From assembly GCF_014203355.1 (NCBI RefSeq), contig NZ_JACHIR010000001.1, forward strand, positions 5,892,038 through 5,956,037: 64,000 bases of DNA, read 5' to 3'. The notes beneath the pieces were generated by a model that saw only the letters and a list, made by a program, of their open reading frames with translations, ran no database searches and was not told the origin of the DNA. Position 1 is the stretch's first letter; the number at the start of each line of letters is the position of its first letter. Below, in pieces: positions 36,989-44,910 of this stretch. A program made the position numbers and the translations under genes. The DNA comes from Kutzneria kofuensis. GTDB lineage: Bacteria > Actinomycetota > Actinomycetes > Mycobacteriales > Pseudonocardiaceae.

Positions 36989-38470
36989 ATGCCCAATCTT
37001 TCGACAGCGCTCGGTATCGGCGCGGCGGTGCTCCTGCTCTCCGTGTTCGCCGTCCGCGTGTCGGTCCGCCTCGGCCTGCCGTCGCTGCTGCTGTACCTGG
37101 GCATCGGCCTGCTGATCGGCGAGGCCGGGCTGGGCATCCGGTTCGACAACGCCGTGCTCACCCAGTCGCTGGGCATCGCCGCGCTGGTGCTGATCCTGGC
37201 CGAGGGCGGTCTCACCACGCGGTGGTCGTCCGTGAAAGGCTCGCTGGGGCTGGGAATCGCACTGTCCACAGTGGCGGTCGCGATCAGCATCGCCGTCACC
37301 GGCGCGGCGCTACACGTGTTGCTCGGCCTCGACTGGCGTACCGCCCTGCTGTGGGGCGCGGTGCTGTCCTCGACCGACGCCGCGGCGGTCTTCAGCGTGC
37401 TGCGCGGTGTTGGCGTGGCCAAGCGGCTGGTCGGCGCGCTCGAGCTGGAATCCGGCCTCAACGACGCCCCGGTGTTCATCGCCGTCATCCTGCTCGTCTC
37501 ACCCGATCCGGTGAGCTGGACAACGCCGCTGCTGGCCGGCTACGAGCTGGTCGTCGGCGCCGCGATCGGCGTGATCGTCGGCTGGTTGGGGGCTTTCGGC
37601 CTGAGACGGGCGGCCCTGCCCGCAACTGGCCTGTACCCGGTCGCGACCGTCGCGATGTGTGTTCTGGCCTACGCATTCGGTGACATGGTGCACGCTTCCG
37701 GCCTGCTCGCGACCTACGTGACCGGCCTGGTGCTGGGGAATTCCCGGCTGCCGCACCGGTCCGACACGCTGTCGTTCGCCGAGGGACTCGGCTGGCTGGC
37801 CCAGATCGGACTGTTCGTTCTGCTCGGCCTCTTCGCCTCACCGGCGCGGCTGGTGAGCGCCCTGATCCCGGCCTTGGTCGCCGGCGCGGTGGTGCTGCTG
37901 CTGGCCCGGCCGCTCTCGGTGTTGCTGTCCATGACGCCCTTCCGGGTGAAGTGGCGGGAACAGGTCTTCCTTTCGTGGTCCGGACTTCGCGGCGCCGTGC
38001 CCATCGTGCTGGCCCTGATTCCGTTGACCCAGGGCGTTCCCGGCGCCCAACGCCTCGTCGACGCCGTCTTCGTGCTCGTCGTCGTGCTGACCCTCGTCCA
38101 GGGCGGCACCCTGCCGCTCGTCGCCCGCTGGCTCGGGCTCGTGAAGCCCGGCGACACCCAGGAGATCGAGGTCGACTCCGCACCGCTGGACACCCTCGGC
38201 GCCGAGCTCCTGCAGGTCCGCGTGCAGCCCGGATCCAAGCTGCACGGCGTCTACCTGTCGGAACTACGGCTGCCCGTGGGGGCCACCATCAGCCTGATCG
38301 TGCGCGACGACGCCGGTTTCACCCCGACGCCGACGACCCGGCTGCAGGAGGAGGACCAGCTGCTGGTCGTCGCCACCGAGAAGGTCCGGGACGCCACCGA
38401 GCGCCGGATCCGCGCCGTCGACCGGGCCGGGCGGTTTGCCCGCTGGAAGGGCGAGTCGGGCCGCGAGTGA
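36989..38470 (+). CDS. CPA1 potassium/proton antiporter with RCK_C domain (NhaP2/CvrA-like)
   Basis: A 493-residue cation/proton antiporter. About 12-13 membrane helices occupy residues 5-390. Transport motifs are SSTDAAAVFSVLRG and LESGLNDAPVF (the Asn-Asp pair). A cytoplasmic TrkA-C (RCK_C) domain (about 405-470) contains LLQVRVQPGSKLHGVYLSEL; such domains bind nucleotides and gate K+ transport. The length and architecture match the NhaP2/CvrA group exporting K+ or Na+. GGGAGGTGGG is the ribosome site. Confidence 0.88.
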   Translation: MPNLSTALGIGAAVLLLSVFAVRVSVRLGLPSLLLYLGIGLLIGEAGLGIRFDNAVLTQSLGIAALVLILAEGGLTTRWSSVKGSLGLGIALSTVAVAISIAVTGAALHVLLGLDWRTALLWGAVLSSTDAAAVFSVLRGVGVAKRLVGALELESGLNDAPVFIAVILLVSPDPVSWTTPLLAGYELVVGAAIGVIVGWLGAFGLRRAALPATGLYPVATVAMCVLAYAFGDMVHASGLLATYVTGLVLGNSRLPHRSDTLSFAEGLGWLAQIGLFVLLGLFASPARLVSALIPALVAGAVVLLLARPLSVLLSMTPFRVKWREQVFLSWSGLRGAVPIVLALIPLTQGVPGAQRLVDAVFVLVVVLTLVQGGTLPLVARWLGLVKPGDTQEIEVDSAPLDTLGAELLQVRVQPGSKLHGVYLSELRLPVGATISLIVRDDAGFTPTPTTRLQEEDQLLVVATEKVRDATERRIRAVDRAGRFARWKGESGRE

Positions 38471-38476
38471 CCCCGG

Positions 38477-38752
38477 TCAGGTGAGGGTGCCGGCGAAGAG
38501 GGCCCGGTGCACGGCCAGGTAGGCGGGGCAGGGGAAGGCGGGGCGGGGCTGCCACCAGTGGTCGGGGCGGCAGGCGCCGCAGCGGCCTCCTGCGTCGGGG
38601 GAGTGCTCGCTGAGCAGCGTGGCGACGGCGTCCACGACCCGCGGCAGCTGGGCCCGGGTGACGCCGCTGACCAGCCGGTCGTCCGGGTCCTGCGCGAGGT
38701 CGGCCAGCATCGCCAGATGCCGGTTGAGCTCGTCGTCGAGCTCGCGGAACAT
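38477..38752 (-). CDS. Small Cys/His-containing protein, unknown function
   Basis: A 91-residue protein. An acidic helical N-terminus (FRELDDELNRHLAMLADLAQ) is followed by a compact C-terminal block GRCGACRPDHWWQPRPAFPC, whose cysteines and histidine could bind metal. I do not recognise a named family. The ATG at 38752 has CGGAGGT 5 nt upstream and is preferred to an in-frame ATG at 38833. It converges on the antiporter gene, with 6 bp between stops, and diverges from the SAM-IV-controlled gene. Confidence 0.65.
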   Translation of the reverse strand: MFRELDDELNRHLAMLADLAQDPDDRLVSGVTRAQLPRVVDAVATLLSEHSPDAGGRCGACRPDHWWQPRPAFPCPAYLAVHRALFAGTLT

Positions 38753-38927
38753 GACTACCTCCGAGCGGTCGGCCACACGTGGTGCGCCCGCCGAGTCTGC
38801 GCCGGTCGCGCCGGGAAAAGACCGGCGTTTCACCCCTCCGGGAACGAAATCACTCGTTAGTGACGCCTCTCACGATGTGGAAGGGGCCTCGACCGAACCG
38901 CACACCGTCGGTTACGGTGGTCGCCGA

Positions 38928-39010
38928 AAGGTCATGAGTGCCAGCGTCAAGCCCCGGCTAGCTGGCCGGCAACCCTCCTCCGCGGTGGGGTGCCCCGGGT
39001 GAGGACCAGG
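38928..39010 (+). ncRNA. SAM-IV riboswitch
   Basis: The sequence from GGTCATGAGTGCCAGCG (38931) through AGCCCCGGCTAGCTGGCCGG, CAACCCTCC, CGCGGTGGGGTGCCCCGGG to GAGGACC follows the SAM-IV consensus almost base for base. A TACGGT -10 lies at 38913-38918. Downstream, GGACC...GGTCC and CGGGTC-CCT-GACCCG hairpins stand immediately before the GAGGAG ribosome site, suggesting translational sequestration. S-adenosylmethionine binding should repress the aminotransferase gene. Confidence 0.92.
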
Positions 39011-39081
39011 CCCGTCGCACACGGCGACCGGGCAAGCGCGGACCCTCTCCAAGGCGGGTCCCTGACCCGAGGAGCACCCCG

Positions 39082-40452
39082 GTGACCATCGCGATCCCGC
39101 CGGCCCGCAACACCGACAGCGCCATCACCCCCACCGACATCCCCACCGTGCCGGCGGTGGTCGGCGCCCGTCTGTCGGTGCCGCTGGTCACCGGCGACCG
39201 CGTCACGTACGCCAACCTCGACCACGCGGCCAGCGCCCCCTGTCTGGAGCAGGTGCGCGACGCGGTCGACGAGCTGCTGCCCTGGTACGCGAGTGTCCAC
39301 CGGGGAGCGGGTTTCGCCTCCCAGGTGTCCACAAAGGTCTACGAGCAGGCCCGCGACACGTTGCGGCGCTTCGTGGGCGCGCGGTCCTCGGACACCGTCG
39401 TGTTCACCCGCAACACCACGGACTCGCTCAACCTGCTCGCGAAGTCGTTGCCGCGCCGCACTTCCGTGGTGCTGTTCGACACCGAGCACCACGCGGCGCT
39501 GCTGCCCTGGCGCGGCCCGAACGTCCGTCGCGTTCAGACTCCGGAGTCGCCGGCCGCGGCCGTGCCGGCGCTGGAGGCGGCCCTGAAGCTGTGCCCGGAG
39601 GGCCCGCGGCTGGTGGTCGTGACGGGCGCGTCCAATGTCACCGGTGAGCTGTGGCCGGTCGCCGACCTCGCCGCCGTCGCCCGTCGCTACGGCGCCCGCA
39701 TCGCCCTGGACGCCGCGCAGCTCGCGCCGCACCGTCCCGTGGACATCAAGGCCCTCGACGTCGACTACGTCGCGCTGTCGGGCCACAAGCTGTACGCCCC
39801 CTACGGCGCCGGCGCGCTGATCGGCCGGGCCGACTGGCTGCAGGCCGCCGAGCCGTACCTGGTCGGCGGCGGCGCCACCAAGAACGTCGTCGACTGGGGC
39901 GACCACCTGGGCGTCGCGTGGTCGGCGGTGCCGGAGCGGCACGAGGCCGGCTCGCCGAACGTGGTCGGTGTGCACGCGCTCGCCGCCGCCTGCGACACCA
40001 TCACCCGTCACGGCTGGGACCGCATCGTCGCCCACGAGCAGGCGCTGCTGACCCGCCTCCGTGAGGGCCTGCGCACCATCCCCGGCCTGCACGAGCTGAG
40101 CATCTTCCACGGCGACCACGACCGCGTCGGCGTCGTCAGCTTCACCATCCACGGCCACGAGGCCGGCCTCATCGCCGCGGCGCTGTCCGCCGAGTACGGC
40201 ATCGGCGTCCGCGACGGCGCGTTCTGCGCGCACGTGGCGACCCGGCGGCTGCTGGACCGCGTCGACGCCACCGAGCAGCGCGCGCTGCGGGCCAGCCTCG
40301 GCCTCGGCAGCACCGTCGAGCACGTGGACCGCCTCGTCGCCGCGCTGCGCACGCTGGTCACCGAGGGACCGAAGTGGACGTACGCGCAGCAGGACGGCCG
40401 GTGGGTGCCCGCCGACGACACCCGGCCGCTGCCGCCGTTCGTCGCGAGCTGA
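39082..40452 (+). CDS. Class V aminotransferase, cysteine desulfurase-like, SAM-IV controlled
   Basis: A 456-residue fold-type I PLP enzyme of the NifS/SufS/selenocysteine-lyase class. The PLP lysine is Lys236 in SGHKLYAPYG. VFTRNTTDSLN and DAAQLAPHRPVD are cofactor-contact motifs. Cys382 in RDGAFCAH occupies the position of the persulfide-forming cysteine of SufS-type desulfurases. It resembles EgtE-like C-S lyases too, but no egt genes are nearby. Placement under a SAM-IV riboswitch argues for a role in sulfur amino acid supply; substrate undetermined. The N-terminal 35 residues look unstructured. GTG start with GAGGAG 7-12 nt upstream. Confidence 0.82.
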   Translation: MTIAIPPARNTDSAITPTDIPTVPAVVGARLSVPLVTGDRVTYANLDHAASAPCLEQVRDAVDELLPWYASVHRGAGFASQVSTKVYEQARDTLRRFVGARSSDTVVFTRNTTDSLNLLAKSLPRRTSVVLFDTEHHAALLPWRGPNVRRVQTPESPAAAVPALEAALKLCPEGPRLVVVTGASNVTGELWPVADLAAVARRYGARIALDAAQLAPHRPVDIKALDVDYVALSGHKLYAPYGAGALIGRADWLQAAEPYLVGGGATKNVVDWGDHLGVAWSAVPERHEAGSPNVVGVHALAAACDTITRHGWDRIVAHEQALLTRLREGLRTIPGLHELSIFHGDHDRVGVVSFTIHGHEAGLIAAALSAEYGIGVRDGAFCAHVATRRLLDRVDATEQRALRASLGLGSTVEHVDRLVAALRTLVTEGPKWTYAQQDGRWVPADDTRPLPPFVAS

Positions 40453-40466
40453 GGGACAATGGGCCG

Positions 40467-41030
40467 GTGAGCACCGAGCCCAACACCGAACCGGTCGCGG
40501 CCCAGCGCCTGCTGCCCCGCCGGATCGGCCTGCTGGTGACGGCCGCCGTCGTCGCGCTGGCCCTGGACATCGTCACCAAGGCGCTGGTCGTCGCCAACCT
40601 CGAGGGCCGGCCGCCGCTCGAACTCGCCGGCGGCCTGGTCTACCTGGACGTGATCCGCAACCCGTACGCCGCCTTCTCGCTCGGCGTCACCGGCATGACG
40701 TGGGTGTTCAGCGTGATCTGCGTCGGCGTGCTGGCCGCGATCATCTGGGTGGCGCCCCGGCTGCGCTCGCGCGGCTGGGCCGTCGGCCTCGGCTTCGTGT
40801 TCGGCGGCGCCCTCGGCAACCTGCTGGACCGGATCTTCCGGGCGCCCGGCGCGCTGCAGGGGCACGTGGTCGACTTCATCTCGGTGTTCGGGCCGAACGC
40901 GCAGTACTTCCCGGTGTTCAACTTCGCCGACTCGGCGATCTGCGTCGGTGGCGCGCTCATCGTGCTGATGGCGATCATCGGCCGGGACTACGACGGCCGC
41001 TCCACGCGGGAGGCCAAGGCCGGTGAGTGA
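40467..41030 (+). CDS. lspA: Lipoprotein signal peptidase LspA
   Basis: A 187-residue aspartyl signal peptidase II with four membrane helices. It cleaves prolipoproteins after diacylglyceryl transfer. Catalytic Asp motifs are GNLLDRI and [17 protein letters not shown] and NPYAAFSLG are the conserved first-helix and loop motifs. The GTG at 40467 lies 14 nt after the upstream stop. The 3' end overlaps the pseudouridine synthase by 8 nt, a frequent lspA-rluD pairing. Confidence 0.93.
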   Translation: MSTEPNTEPVAAQRLLPRRIGLLVTAAVVALALDIVTKALVVANLEGRPPLELAGGLVYLDVIRNPYAAFSLGVTGMTWVFSVICVGVLAAIIWVAPRLRSRGWAVGLGFVFGGALGNLLDRIFRAPGALQGHVVDFISVFGPNAQYFPVFNFADSAICVGGALIVLMAIIGRDYDGRSTREAKAGE

Positions 41031-41952
41031 CCTGCGCACGCTGCCCGTGCCCGACGGCCTCGACGGCATGCGCGTCGACGCCGGCCTGTCCAAGCTGCTC
41101 GGCCTGTCCCGGACCACCGTCGCCACGCTGGCCGACTCCGGTGACGTGCTGGTCGACGGCCGCGCCGTCGGCAAGTCCGACCGGCTGGTCGCCGGCGCGT
41201 GGCTCGAAGTGACGCTGCCGGCGCCCGCGCAGCCCGTCACCGTGCAGGCGATCCCCGTCGAGGGCCTGGTCGTGCTGTACGAGGACGACGACGTGGTCGT
41301 GGTGGACAAGCCCGTGGGCGTCGCCGTGCACCCGAGTCCCGGGTGGACCGGTCCGACCGTGGTCGGCGGGCTGGCCGCCGCCGGCATCCGGATCTCCACC
41401 TCCGGCGCCGCCGAGCGGCAGGGCGTGGTGCACCGGCTGGACGCCGGCACCACCGGCGTGATGGTCGTGGCCAAGAGCGAGCACGCGTACACCGTGCTGA
41501 AGCGGGCGTTCAAGGAACGCACCGTGGACAAGGTCTACCACGCGCTCGTGCAGGGGCATCCCGACCCGACGCGCGGCACCATCGACGCGCCCATCGACCG
41601 GCACCCCAAGCACGACTACAAGTGGGCGGTCGTGGCCAGCGGGCGGCCCAGCGTCACCCACTACGAGATGATCGAGGCGTTCCGGGCGGCGTCGCTGCTG
41701 GAGGTGCACCTGGAGACGGGGCGTACCCACCAGATCCGCGTGCACTTCTCCGCGCTGCGCCACCCCTGCGTCGGCGACCTGACCTACGGGGCGGACCCGG
41801 TGCTGGCCAAGCGGCTCAACCTGACCCGGCAGTGGCTGCAGGCCAAGACGCTGTCGTTCCACCACCCCGCCGACGGCGAGTGGGTGACGTTCGAGAGCCA
41901 GTACCCGGACGACCTGCGCGACGCCCTGGAAACACTCCGCGCCGAGGGCTGA
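41023..41952 (+). CDS. RluA/RluD-family pseudouridine synthase
   Basis: A 309-residue rRNA pseudouridine synthase. An S4-like RNA-binding domain occupies about residues 12-70 ([25 protein letters not shown]). The catalytic domain follows, with HRLDAGTTG carrying Asp140. [11 protein letters not shown] and VGDLTYG are RluD signatures. Operon with lspA. It is followed by a hairpin of the GTGAGTGGCTCA family. Confidence 0.9.
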   Translation: MSDLRTLPVPDGLDGMRVDAGLSKLLGLSRTTVATLADSGDVLVDGRAVGKSDRLVAGAWLEVTLPAPAQPVTVQAIPVEGLVVLYEDDDVVVVDKPVGVAVHPSPGWTGPTVVGGLAAAGIRISTSGAAERQGVVHRLDAGTTGVMVVAKSEHAYTVLKRAFKERTVDKVYHALVQGHPDPTRGTIDAPIDRHPKHDYKWAVVASGRPSVTHYEMIEAFRAASLLEVHLETGRTHQIRVHFSALRHPCVGDLTYGADPVLAKRLNLTRQWLQAKTLSFHHPADGEWVTFESQYPDDLRDALETLRAEG

Positions 41953-41971
41953 CCCCTTCTCCCCTTTTTTC

Positions 41972-42026
41972 CGCTACGTGAGTGGCTCATTTTCGCTCAG
42001 GAGGCACCTGAGCCACTCACGTAGCG
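41972..42026. repeat. Palindrome, GTGAGTGGCTCA family; bidirectional terminator
   Basis: CGCTACGTGAGTGGCTCA (41972-41989) and its exact complement (42009-42026) form an 18-bp stem with a 19-nt loop. It is flanked by a T-run on the left and an A-run on the right, as expected for a terminator serving both convergent genes. The unit matches the five-copy array at 28284-28421. Confidence 0.85.
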
Positions 42027-42040
42027 AAAAATGCCCGGTG

Positions 42041-42979
42041 TCAGGCCTCGATCTCCCAGGTGAGGGAGTGCTGGGGGTCGTCGGGGCGTGGGCTCCAGCG
42101 CACCGACGTGAGCTCGGTGGAGTCCGGCAGCACGTAGACGGTGTGCCCGCCGGCGGTCTCGCCCGGCTGCACGCCGATGCGGTGCGGCGGCCGGGACGAC
42201 AGCGACACCGGTGCCTTGGAGATGGTCTGGCCGTCGGCGGTGACCAGGAGCAGGTACAGGTCGGGCAGCGAGGAGAACGGCACCGTGCCGCGGTTGGTCA
42301 GCTCCGTGTGCACCACCACAGCCCGCTCGCCCTCCTGCAGCCGGTAGCCGGCGGCGGTGAACAGGAAGTCCGCCGGGTCGACGACCTCGACCAGCTGGAT
42401 GGACAACTGCTCGCCCTCAAGGCCGACGGTCTGCTGCGAGGTCCCGACCGTGAACTTCGGCGGCGGCACCGGCGCGGCCGTGACGGTCTGCTCGTCGCCA
42501 CGCGCCCACGCCGACGTCTGCGGCGGCCCCCAGGTGCCGCCCGCCGGCGGCTGCGAAGGCGCCGGTGCCTGCGTCGGCTGAGGCTGCGGCTGTGCGGGCG
42601 GCTGCTGCACGGGGAACGGCACGCTCTGCGGCGCCGGCGCGTACTGCTGGGGCGGCGGAGCGTACTGCGGCTGGGGGTGCTGCTGCTGGAACTGGGGCGG
42701 CATTTGCTGTTGCGGCGGTCCGTACTGCGGCTGTTGCTGCGGGTACGCCTGCCACTGCTGCTGCGGACGGCTCGCCGCGGCCAGCGCTGCCCTGATCCCG
42801 TTCGGGTCGCACTCCACGCCCACCAGCAGCGGCATGCCCTGTGCGGACAGCGCCACCAGCCGCGCGGCCGCCTCCCGCGGGTCCATGCCCAGCCGCGCGG
42901 CGACGTCGTGCACGGCGGCCCGACCCATCTCGGCGATCAGCGAGAGCAGACGGAAGTCGACAGGATCCGGCACGGCCAC
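42041..42979 (-). CDS. Pro/Gln-rich protein with winged-helix-like N-terminus, unknown function
   Basis: A 312-residue protein. Residues 5-60 look like a winged helix (FRLLSLIAEMGRAAVHDVAA, RLGMDPREAAARLVALSAQG). Residues 70-165 are a Gln/Pro/Tyr low-complexity linker. The C-terminal 150 residues are predicted beta-rich, resembling the DUF4352-type telokin fold (VVVHTELTNRGTVPFSSLP). No membrane segment or signal peptide is seen. The GTG at 42979 follows TAGCGT by 7 nt, so the gene is probably leaderless. It converges on the rluD-type gene through a palindrome. Confidence 0.72.
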   Translation of the reverse strand: MAVPDPVDFRLLSLIAEMGRAAVHDVAARLGMDPREAAARLVALSAQGMPLLVGVECDPNGIRAALAAASRPQQQWQAYPQQQPQYGPPQQQMPPQFQQQHPQPQYAPPPQQYAPAPQSVPFPVQQPPAQPQPQPTQAPAPSQPPAGGTWGPPQTSAWARGDEQTVTAAPVPPPKFTVGTSQQTVGLEGEQLSIQLVEVVDPADFLFTAAGYRLQEGERAVVVHTELTNRGTVPFSSLPDLYLLLVTADGQTISKAPVSLSSRPPHRIGVQPGETAGGHTVYVLPDSTELTSVRWSPRPDDPQHSLTWEIEA

Positions 42980-43110
42980 GCCTGGCACGCTACCCGGTCG
43001 GCCCGCGCACCGTCCGTCCCGGTGCGCCGCGCCGGAGAAGATCACCTGCCCAGGTGGGGGTAACAGCGACGGAACCTGGACGTAAAGGGCGCTTCCTACG
43101 GTCGGAACCC

Positions 43111-44784
43111 ATGACCGTCACCGCAGTGAAGACCGGACCCAAGCGCCGCTACGCGTGGCTCGCGGCCAACGAGGCCAGCGAGGACTTCTCGCTGCGCTAC
43201 GCCGCCCACTCCTTTCGCCGCTGGTCCCCGTTCGCGGTGGCGAGCACGGCGCTGGGCGGCATCGCCTACCTGGCCGACTTCGCCATCGGCGCGAGCATCG
43301 TGATGCTGCACGGCTTCTCGTCGGCGGCGCTGGCGATCGGCATCGCCGCGGTGGTCATCTTCGCCACCGGCGTCCCGATCGCCGTCGCCTGCGCCCGTTA
43401 CGGCGTGGACATGGACCTGCTCACCCGCGGCGCCGGCTTCGGCTACTTCGGGTCGACGCTCACGTCGCTGATCTACGCCAGCTTCACGGTGATCTTCTTC
43501 TCGCTGGAGGGGTCGATCATGGCGCAGGCGTTCCAGCTGGCCTTCGGCTTACCCCTGGCGCTGGGCTACCTGCTGACCACGTTGATCGTGCTGCCGTTCG
43601 TGCTGTTCGGGATGCGCGCGCTGGCCCGGATGCAGGTGTGGACGCAGCCGGTGTGGCTGGTCGGGCTGGTGCTGCCGTTCGTGGTCGTGCTGGCGACGCA
43701 CCCGGAGCGGTTCGGCCAGTTCACGGCGTTCGGCGGCGGCCTGTCGCTGACCGGGGTCGGGCTCGGCGCGGGCGTCGCGCTGTCGCTGATCGGGCAGATC
43801 GGCGAGCAGGCCGACTACCTGCGGTTCATGCCGGCGAAGACGGAGGCCAACCGGCGGGCCTGGTGGGCGGCGGTGATCGCCGCCGGGCCCGGCTGGGTGG
43901 TGCTGGGGGCGCTGAAGCAACTCGGCGGCGCGTTCCTGGCGTTCTGCGCGTTGGGGGCGATCGGGCAGTCCGCCGTCCTGGAACCGATCGCCCCCTACGT
44001 GGAGGCCGTGCGGCCGGCGCTCGGCGCCGTGACGCTGCCGCTGGCGGCGCTGTTCGTGATCGTCTCCCAGATCAAGATCAACACGACCAACGCCTACTCC
44101 GGCTCGCTGTCGTTCGCGAACTTCTTCTCCCGCGTCCTGCACCGCCACCCCGGCCGCGCCTGGTACGTGCTGGTCAACTGCGGCATCGCGCTGGCGCTGA
44201 TGGAGTTCGGCGCGTTCGCCTTCCTGAACACCATCCTCGGCTTCTACTCGAACGTGGCGATCGCCTGGATCGGCGCCGTCGTCGCCGACCTGGTGATCTG
44301 CAAGCCGCTCGGCTGGAGCCCGCCCTACGTCGAGTTCAAGCGCGCCTACCTGTACGCGGTGAACCCGGTCGGCTTCGGCTCGATGGTGCTGGCCTCGGTC
44401 GTGTCCGTGATCGCCTACTTCGGCGCGTTCGGGCCGATCGCCGCAGCGTGGAGCCCGTTCATCGCCCTCGTGCTGGCCATGGTCGCGGTCCCGGTGACGG
44501 CGCGGCTGACCGGCGGCCGGTACTACCTCGCGCGGCCGAACCTGGTGTCCGGTCCCGATTCCGGCGCGGCCGACCTCACCGAGACCCACGTGTGCGAGGT
44601 GTGCGAGGACCCCTACGAGCTGCCGGACATCGTCGACTGCGTCCACCACGGCGGCGCGGTCTGCTCCCTGTGCTGCACGCTGGAGACCGACTGCGGCCAG
44701 GCCTGCCAGCGCAGCGGCCCGGTCCTGGTGCAGCTGACGGCCACCCCTCGTGACAGGTCGCATACAGCGCCGAAAACCGGGTGA
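43111..44784 (+). CDS. NCS1-family cytosine/purine permease with Cys-rich tail
   Basis: A 557-residue transporter. The NCS1 core (about residues 20-470) has 12 hydrophobic helices with ASIVMLHGFSSAALAIGI and NAYSGSLSFANFFSR as recognisable elements. The last about 75 residues are unusual: HVCEVCEDPYELPDIVDC, then CSLCCTLETDCGQAC, nine cysteines and several His/Asp that look like a zinc or Fe-S binding domain. The ATG at 43111 lies 8 nt after TACGGT (near-leaderless). The transported compound, perhaps a nucleobase or allantoin, is not determined. Confidence 0.82.
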   Translation: MTVTAVKTGPKRRYAWLAANEASEDFSLRYAAHSFRRWSPFAVASTALGGIAYLADFAIGASIVMLHGFSSAALAIGIAAVVIFATGVPIAVACARYGVDMDLLTRGAGFGYFGSTLTSLIYASFTVIFFSLEGSIMAQAFQLAFGLPLALGYLLTTLIVLPFVLFGMRALARMQVWTQPVWLVGLVLPFVVVLATHPERFGQFTAFGGGLSLTGVGLGAGVALSLIGQIGEQADYLRFMPAKTEANRRAWWAAVIAAGPGWVVLGALKQLGGAFLAFCALGAIGQSAVLEPIAPYVEAVRPALGAVTLPLAALFVIVSQIKINTTNAYSGSLSFANFFSRVLHRHPGRAWYVLVNCGIALALMEFGAFAFLNTILGFYSNVAIAWIGAVVADLVICKPLGWSPPYVEFKRAYLYAVNPVGFGSMVLASVVSVIAYFGAFGPIAAAWSPFIALVLAMVAVPVTARLTGGRYYLARPNLVSGPDSGAADLTETHVCEVCEDPYELPDIVDCVHHGGAVCSLCCTLETDCGQACQRSGPVLVQLTATPRDRSHTAPKTG

Positions 44785-44814
44785 TGACCTGCTGTTTCGG
44801 GCCGGCCTGAAGTT

Positions 44815-44833
44815 CGGCGGCGAAACGCCGCCG
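44815..44833 (+). terminator. Hairpin after the NCS1 permease
   Basis: CGGCGGCG-AAA-CGCCGCCG, a perfect 8-bp stem with a 3-nt loop, 30 nt after the stop and before the dnaE leader. Confidence 0.55.
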
Positions 44834-44910
44834 GGGTACCCGTGCTCACCCTGAGAGACGAGGCAAGATAGACGGCGCTCGTCGTTGAAGCCCAGGGGAG
44901 GCCGTCACCA

